From Spirochaetaceae bacterium (GTDB taxonomy: Bacteria > Spirochaetota > Spirochaetia > Treponematales > Breznakiellaceae), in NCBI GenBank assembly GCA_031288215.1, contig JAITRV010000125.1, forward strand, positions 1 to 17,650: DNA of 17,650 nucleotides. The letters run 5' to 3'. Position 1 is the first letter of the stretch. Every line of letters starts with the position of its first letter. Made by a program: the position numbers and the translations under genes. The notes under the pieces were generated by a model. It saw only the letters and a list, made by a program, of their open reading frames with translations. It made no database searches and was not told where the DNA came from. This document shows positions 14,328 to 17,650 of the stretch, in pieces.

Positions 14328-14702
14328 ATGACCGATATTCACAATGATGTCCTGGAAGATGAGGATTTTGATACCATCCTTTCCTCCGATATAGATTTTA
14401 CCGGAACGCTGTATTTTGAAAAGCCTTTTCTTATTCGGGGGAAGGTTTCCGGGGAAATAAGCGCCACGAGCCTTTTGGTCGTGGATGAGGCGGCGGTGGT
14501 GGATGCCAATATCAATGCGACTACCGTGGTCATAAGGGGAGTGGTCACGGGGAATGTTACCGTATCCGATAGGGTTGAACTCTCCAACACAGGAAAATTG
14601 ACGGGAAACGTGATTGCGCCGGAAATATGTATGGAAACCGGCTGTATTTTTAATGGTTATTGTACCATGACGGATCGGAAGGCCGTCGAACAGTCGATAT
14701 GA
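14328..14702 (+). CDS. Bactofilin (DUF583) cytoskeletal protein
   Basis: A 124-residue protein with an acidic N-terminal tail (MTDIHNDVLEDEDFD) and a repetitive right-handed beta-helix core. The core shows the regular hydrophobic-Gly pattern GTLYFEKPFLIRGKVSGEI, then LLVVDEAAVVDANI, VVIRGVVTGNV and LSNTGKLTGNV. This matches bactofilins, which polymerise into filaments without nucleotide and act in cell shape, motility or wall placement. No ribosome site precedes ATG 14328, and a promoter ends just before it, so a very short leader or leaderless mRNA is likely. A TTG at 14289 in the same frame coincides with the -35 box and is less likely as a start. The stop overlaps the next start (ATGA, 14699-14702). 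Confidence 0.9.
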   Translation: MTDIHNDVLEDEDFDTILSSDIDFTGTLYFEKPFLIRGKVSGEISATSLLVVDEAAVVDANINATTVVIRGVVTGNVTVSDRVELSNTGKLTGNVIAPEICMETGCIFNGYCTMTDRKAVEQSI

Positions 14703-15337
14703 GAAAACGGCTCTGGCAATTTTCCTGGATTTTTTGTTTCCTTTTGATGCTCCCGAGGAGTGCCTTTGCCCAAACCAAACTCGATGCCGTTCAGGAATAC
14801 CGGAATGGGAACTACGAAAGGGCGGTTTCCATTTGCCGGGACGAAATCGCGGTGAATCCCACGAATGTGGAAGCCCATGTGGTGATAAGCTGGAGCCTGA
14901 TCCGGCTGAACCGCTACGAAGATGCAAAGACTTATGCCCTGGCGGGCCGGAATATCAGCCGTTACGATCCCCGGTTAGTGGAAGTCCTCGGGGAGGTGAA
15001 CTATTTTCAGGGACAGAACAACGATGCCCTCCAGTATTTTCAAGAGTATATCAACCTTGCCCCGGAGGGACAGCGGATAGAGACGGTGTATTATTTTATC
15101 GGAGAGATTTACATCCGCCTGGGCCGCTTCCGCCATGCCGATATTGCCCTGTCCACCGCGGTTCACCGCCTGCCGGAAAACGCCGCATGGTGGACCCGGC
15201 TTGCCTATGCCCGGGAGAGCGCCGGAGACCTCCAGGATGCCGCCGCCGCCTATGAACGGGCCCTCGCCCTCAATTCCCAGCTTTCCGATGCCCGCCGGGG
15301 TCTGGATCGGACCCTCCAGGCCCTGGGAAACCGCTAA
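14699..15337 (+). CDS. Exported TPR-repeat protein
   Basis: A 212-residue protein with a Sec signal peptide (RKRLW, hydrophobic core, cleavage near AFA|Q at 24-25). About five tetratricopeptide-like helical pairs fill the mature protein. Examples are AVQEYRNGNYERAVSICRDE, then VVISWSLIRLNRYEDAKTYA, YYFIGEIYIRLGRFRHADIA and LAYARESAGDLQDAAAAYER. TPR proteins act as scaffolds for protein complexes, here probably in the periplasm. The ATG overlaps the bactofilin stop by four bases and has no close ribosome site, so it is probably translated by coupling. The pairing suggests a shared role in envelope or shape assembly, though no partner can be named. Confidence 0.88.
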   Translation: MRKRLWQFSWIFCFLLMLPRSAFAQTKLDAVQEYRNGNYERAVSICRDEIAVNPTNVEAHVVISWSLIRLNRYEDAKTYALAGRNISRYDPRLVEVLGEVNYFQGQNNDALQYFQEYINLAPEGQRIETVYYFIGEIYIRLGRFRHADIALSTAVHRLPENAAWWTRLAYARESAGDLQDAAAAYERALALNSQLSDARRGLDRTLQALGNR

Positions 15338-15341
15338 TCCC

Positions 15342-16877
15342 GTGTTTTCCGTTACCCTGCAAACCCTGGGTTGTAAGTTAAACCAGCTTGAAAGCGAATC
15401 CCTGGCCGGGGCCTTTCACCGGGCGGGGTTTCCCCTCCTTCCCTGGGACCCCCAAAAGGAGGGGCCTCGCCCCCCCGCACAAAAAGCCCCGCCGGGGCTT
15501 TTTGTGGTTAACACCTGCACCGTTACCTCCAAGGCCGAGCAGAAGGCCCGCCGGATAATCCGAAAGGTCCTGAAAGAACATCCCCATGCCTGCGTGATCG
15601 TGACCGGCTGTTATGCCCAGGTGGAGGCCGCCGCGGTGGCGGCCCTGGACAAAGATCTGGTCCCGGGGCGGCTTTTTGTGGTTCCCGGGAGCCGGAAAAG
15701 CAGCCTCCTGGATCTGCCGGCGTTTCTGGCGGAGGCGGACAAGGCCGGTTTAAGCCTCCCGGAGCTTCTGGCCCGATGGACTGCCGCGGAGCGGCCTCTC
15801 TTCCGGGGAGAACCCGGAGGGTCTTCCCTTGCATGCCCTCCCTCAGGAGGCCCTGATGAAGCCCTTGAGAAAAGCCCCTCCGGGGCCGGGGCCTTCCGCT
15901 TTAGCCCGGAGCAATTCTCCTTCCATTCCCGGGCCTTCCTCAAGATCCAGGACGGCTGTGATAAGCGCTGCTCCTATTGCCGGGTAAGCCTGGCCCGGGG
16001 GCCCGGTGTAAGCCTGGGGGCGGAACAGGCGCTCTTCCGGCTCCGGGCCCTGGAAGCCGCGGGCTACGGGGAGGCGGTCTTGACGGGGGTCAATATCGGC
16101 CGGTACCGGGACGGGCTGCGGGGACTGGGAGGGCTCCTGGAATACCTCCTGGAGGGAACCGAGGCCATTGCCCTGCGGCTCTCCTCGATAGAGCCCGAGG
16201 GCCTTGCCGAAGAATTCTTTCAAGCTCTGGGAAACCCCCGGCTCCGGCCCCACTTCCACCTGTCGGTTCAGTCGGGAAGCCGCCGGATCCTGGAAAGGAT
16301 GGGCCGTTCCTACAGCCCCGAAGAAGTGGAGGAGCTTGCCGCCCGGCTCCGGTCCATCAAGGCCGACCCCTTCCTGGCCTGCGATATCATCACCGGCTTT
16401 CCCGGGGAGGGGGCCGGGGACTTTGAAAAAACCTTCGATTTTTGCCGGAGGCTGGATTTTGCCTGGATTCACCCCTTCCCCTATTCCCCCCGGCCCGGAA
16501 CCGCAGCCTATACCTTTACCGGCGCGGTACCGGCGGAAACCGCGGTAAGCCGGGTGGAGGCCCTCCTGGATCTGGCCCGACAGGGCCGCCGGAACTACCT
16601 GGGCCGGTGGATAGGCAAAACGGTAGAGGCCCTGGTGGAAGGGAAAGACCGTCCGGGGGATCCTCCGTCGGCCCTGTCGGACAACTACCTGCGGCTCCTC
16701 ATCTCCCCGCCAGGATCGGTCCTTCCCCGGGGCAGTAAGATCCGGTGCCGGATCACCGCCCCCGGAGGGGCGGCGCCCCTTTCGGAGCAAGAACTTCCGG
16801 GAAAAAAATTTCCCTCACGGATTCCCCGTTTCGACGGATGGGCGGAGCGGCTTTTCCCGGATCCCCGCCCTTCCTAA
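15342..16877 (+). CDS. mtaB: Radical SAM tRNA methylthiotransferase, MtaB type
   Basis: About 511 residues from GTG 15342, four bases after the TPR gene. The N-terminal UPF0004 domain has three cluster cysteines in TLGCKLNQLES, VVNTCTVTSKAEQKARR and VTGCYAQ. The radical SAM site is CDKRCSYC (in IQDGCDKRCSYCRVSLARG). A TRAM-like RNA-binding tail follows (~430-490). MtaB adds a methylthio group to t6A at position 37 of tRNAs. TLGCKLNQ favours MtaB over MiaB or RimO. Family members are usually ~430-450 residues. Here Pro/Gly-rich insertions stand between LGCK and NTCT (~27-50) and before the SAM motif (~135-190). The ribosome site for GTG is poor. An inverted repeat lies inside the first insertion. 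Confidence 0.87.
   Translation: MFSVTLQTLGCKLNQLESESLAGAFHRAGFPLLPWDPQKEGPRPPAQKAPPGLFVVNTCTVTSKAEQKARRIIRKVLKEHPHACVIVTGCYAQVEAAAVAALDKDLVPGRLFVVPGSRKSSLLDLPAFLAEADKAGLSLPELLARWTAAERPLFRGEPGGSSLACPPSGGPDEALEKSPSGAGAFRFSPEQFSFHSRAFLKIQDGCDKRCSYCRVSLARGPGVSLGAEQALFRLRALEAAGYGEAVLTGVNIGRYRDGLRGLGGLLEYLLEGTEAIALRLSSIEPEGLAEEFFQALGNPRLRPHFHLSVQSGSRRILERMGRSYSPEEVEELAARLRSIKADPFLACDIITGFPGEGAGDFEKTFDFCRRLDFAWIHPFPYSPRPGTAAYTFTGAVPAETAVSRVEALLDLARQGRRNYLGRWIGKTVEALVEGKDRPGDPPSALSDNYLRLLISPPGSVLPRGSKIRCRITAPGGAAPLSEQELPGKKFPSRIPRFDGWAERLFPDPRPS
15478..15506. repeat. 29-bp palindrome inside the mtaB coding frame
   Basis: CACAAAAAGCCCCG (15478-15491) and CGGGGCTTTTTGTG (15493-15506) are exact reverse complements around one central base (15492). 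The order A5, GC-stem, T5 is that of an intrinsic terminator on either strand, but it lies in a coding region (QKAPPGLF). A related motif, AAAAGCCCC-TCC-GGGGC, lies at 15870-15886 in the same gene. Confidence 0.8.
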
Positions 16878-16915
16878 GCCCCCTCAGCGGGTCCTGCGGC
16901 CCGGGGCGCGACCTC

Positions 16916-16944
16916 TGGACGTATCTTTAAATACATGATAGAAT
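16916..16944 (+). promoter_or_regulatory. Promoter for the outer-membrane protein gene
   Basis: TGGACG (16916-16921), a 17-base spacer and TAGAAT (16939-16944) predict a start near 16951 and a leader of about 25 bases with AAAGGAG (16963-16969). The -10 TAGAAT is the same as that of the bactofilin promoter. Confidence 0.45.
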
Positions 16945-16974
16945 CTTTCTATTATTTATCGTAAAGGAGTTTAT

Positions 16975-17650
16975 ATGAAGCAGTATAAAAAGGCTGCGGT
17001 CTTTTTGGGAATCTTGGTTCTTATCGCCGTTCCGTCTTTTGGGCAAATTCCCGACATTGACGCAATAGAGGGTTATTTGGACGATCTGGCAGGGGACTTT
17101 GCAACGGGCCTTGCCTTTAATTCAAGCCTGGGGCTTTGGTCCGACGCCTATATCGGCAGTATCATCGACGCCCCGCCCCACTTTGGGGTAGGTATTAACG
17201 CCGGCGTCACTACCGTCAAATCCAAAGCCTTCACGGGCCTTTTGGATGAGCTGGGAGAGTCCGGTTCGTCTGTCACCGATTTGATTGACAACTTCGGAAT
17301 ACCCATCCCCGCCGCCCTCATTTCGGCCAGGATCGGAGGCTTCACCCTTCCCTTTGACGTGGGTCTCAAGGGGATGTATCTCCCTTCCATTTCTCTGGCG
17401 GACATTAATTTCAATTATGCGGTCTTTGGCGTGGATGTCCGCTATGCCCTGCTCGAGGACAAGGGTATTCTACCGGACCTTTCCGTCGGCCTGGGCTATA
17501 CCTATGTGGGAGGCGGCATTGGGCTTTCTATAGGAGAGAGTCAATCGATTACTTTTACCGGTAAGACGGTAACATTTAGCCAGCCAAAACTCAATATTTC
17601 CTGGGGGAACAGTACCCTGGACTTTAAGGTTCAGGTGTCCAAGAAACTGT
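16975..17650 (+). CDS. Probable outer-membrane beta-barrel protein (5' part)
   Basis: The frame is open from ATG 16975 to the window end, giving about 225 residues. AAAGGAG lies five bases before the start. A Sec signal peptide (MKQYKKAAVFLGILVLIAV, cleavage near SFG|Q) is followed by alternating Gly- and aromatic-rich strands: HFGVGINAGVT, FDVGLKGMYLPS, NYAVFGVDVRYALLE and LSVGLGYTYVGGGIGLSIGE. This pattern resembles the integral outer-membrane proteins found in many treponemes, but no specific family is identified. No membrane helix is seen after the signal peptide. The gene has its own promoter and is less GC-rich than mtaB. The C-terminus, where a barrel would normally end in a terminal aromatic strand, lies outside the window. 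Confidence 0.68.
   Translation, partial: MKQYKKAAVFLGILVLIAVPSFGQIPDIDAIEGYLDDLAGDFATGLAFNSSLGLWSDAYIGSIIDAPPHFGVGINAGVTTVKSKAFTGLLDELGESGSSVTDLIDNFGIPIPAALISARIGGFTLPFDVGLKGMYLPSISLADINFNYAVFGVDVRYALLEDKGILPDLSVGLGYTYVGGGIGLSIGESQSITFTGKTVTFSQPKLNISWGNSTLDFKVQVSKKL

Noticed and set aside
15135..15341. Longer upstream start for the radical SAM protein, extending into the TPR gene
   Set aside because: The added 69 residues are a Pro-rich shadow of the TPR gene; the family motif TLGCK begins eight residues after GTG 15342.
1..17650. CRISPR array, tRNA or rRNA genes, insertion sequences and phage genes
   Set aside because: No regularly spaced repeats, cloverleaf sequences, transposase motifs or phage genes were seen by eye. 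A tRNA scan would settle the tRNA question.

Overview
The window looks like chromosome from a spirochete, most likely a Treponema-type bacterium of the anaerobic, termite-gut kind. The reasons are an archaeal/spirochete-type UMP kinase, a bactofilin, a soluble [FeFe]-hydrogenase-like chemoreceptor, a dual cyclic-nucleotide-domain regulator, several short signal-peptide proteins, and a corrinoid methyl-transfer operon of the acetogen type. This is inferred from gene families and gene style; no 16S or similar marker is present. Base composition is uneven: hand counts of 60-base samples give about 50% GC in the first 2.4 kb and 60-80% in the genes from murB to the radical SAM gene.

Left end (1-2873, + strand): a corrinoid one-carbon module. 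It holds the 3' end of a pterin-dependent methyltransferase, a B12-binding corrinoid protein with its own promoter, and a uroporphyrinogen-decarboxylase-fold methyltransferase. Together they resemble the three-component O-demethylase or methyltransferase systems of acetogens. After them come a 49-codon orphan ORF, a strong hairpin, and the decayed C-terminal stub of an SLC13/DASS-type transporter.

Minus-strand block (8333 down to 2885): cysS, then an ECF sigma factor, its zinc-finger anti-sigma factor, a small exported protein, a TIG-domain lipoprotein with a transglutaminase fold whose catalytic Cys is Ser, and a UMP kinase. From the sigma gene onward the genes overlap, so this is probably one transcription unit combining housekeeping enzymes with an envelope-sensing module.

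Central + strand: murB diverges from cysS across an 88-bp spacer with a direct repeat. Next are a two-cNMP-domain regulator with a near-consensus promoter, an exported protein of unknown function, and a DUF192 lipoprotein.

Right part (+ strand): the most striking gene is 12143-14239. It is a soluble protein that joins two [4Fe-4S] clusters, an H-cluster domain with altered surroundings, a further Fe-S domain and a chemoreceptor signalling domain; it is a likely H2 sensor feeding chemotaxis. It is followed by a bactofilin, a TPR exported protein and an MtaB-type tRNA methylthiotransferase packed end to end, then the start of a probable outer-membrane protein cut by the window edge.
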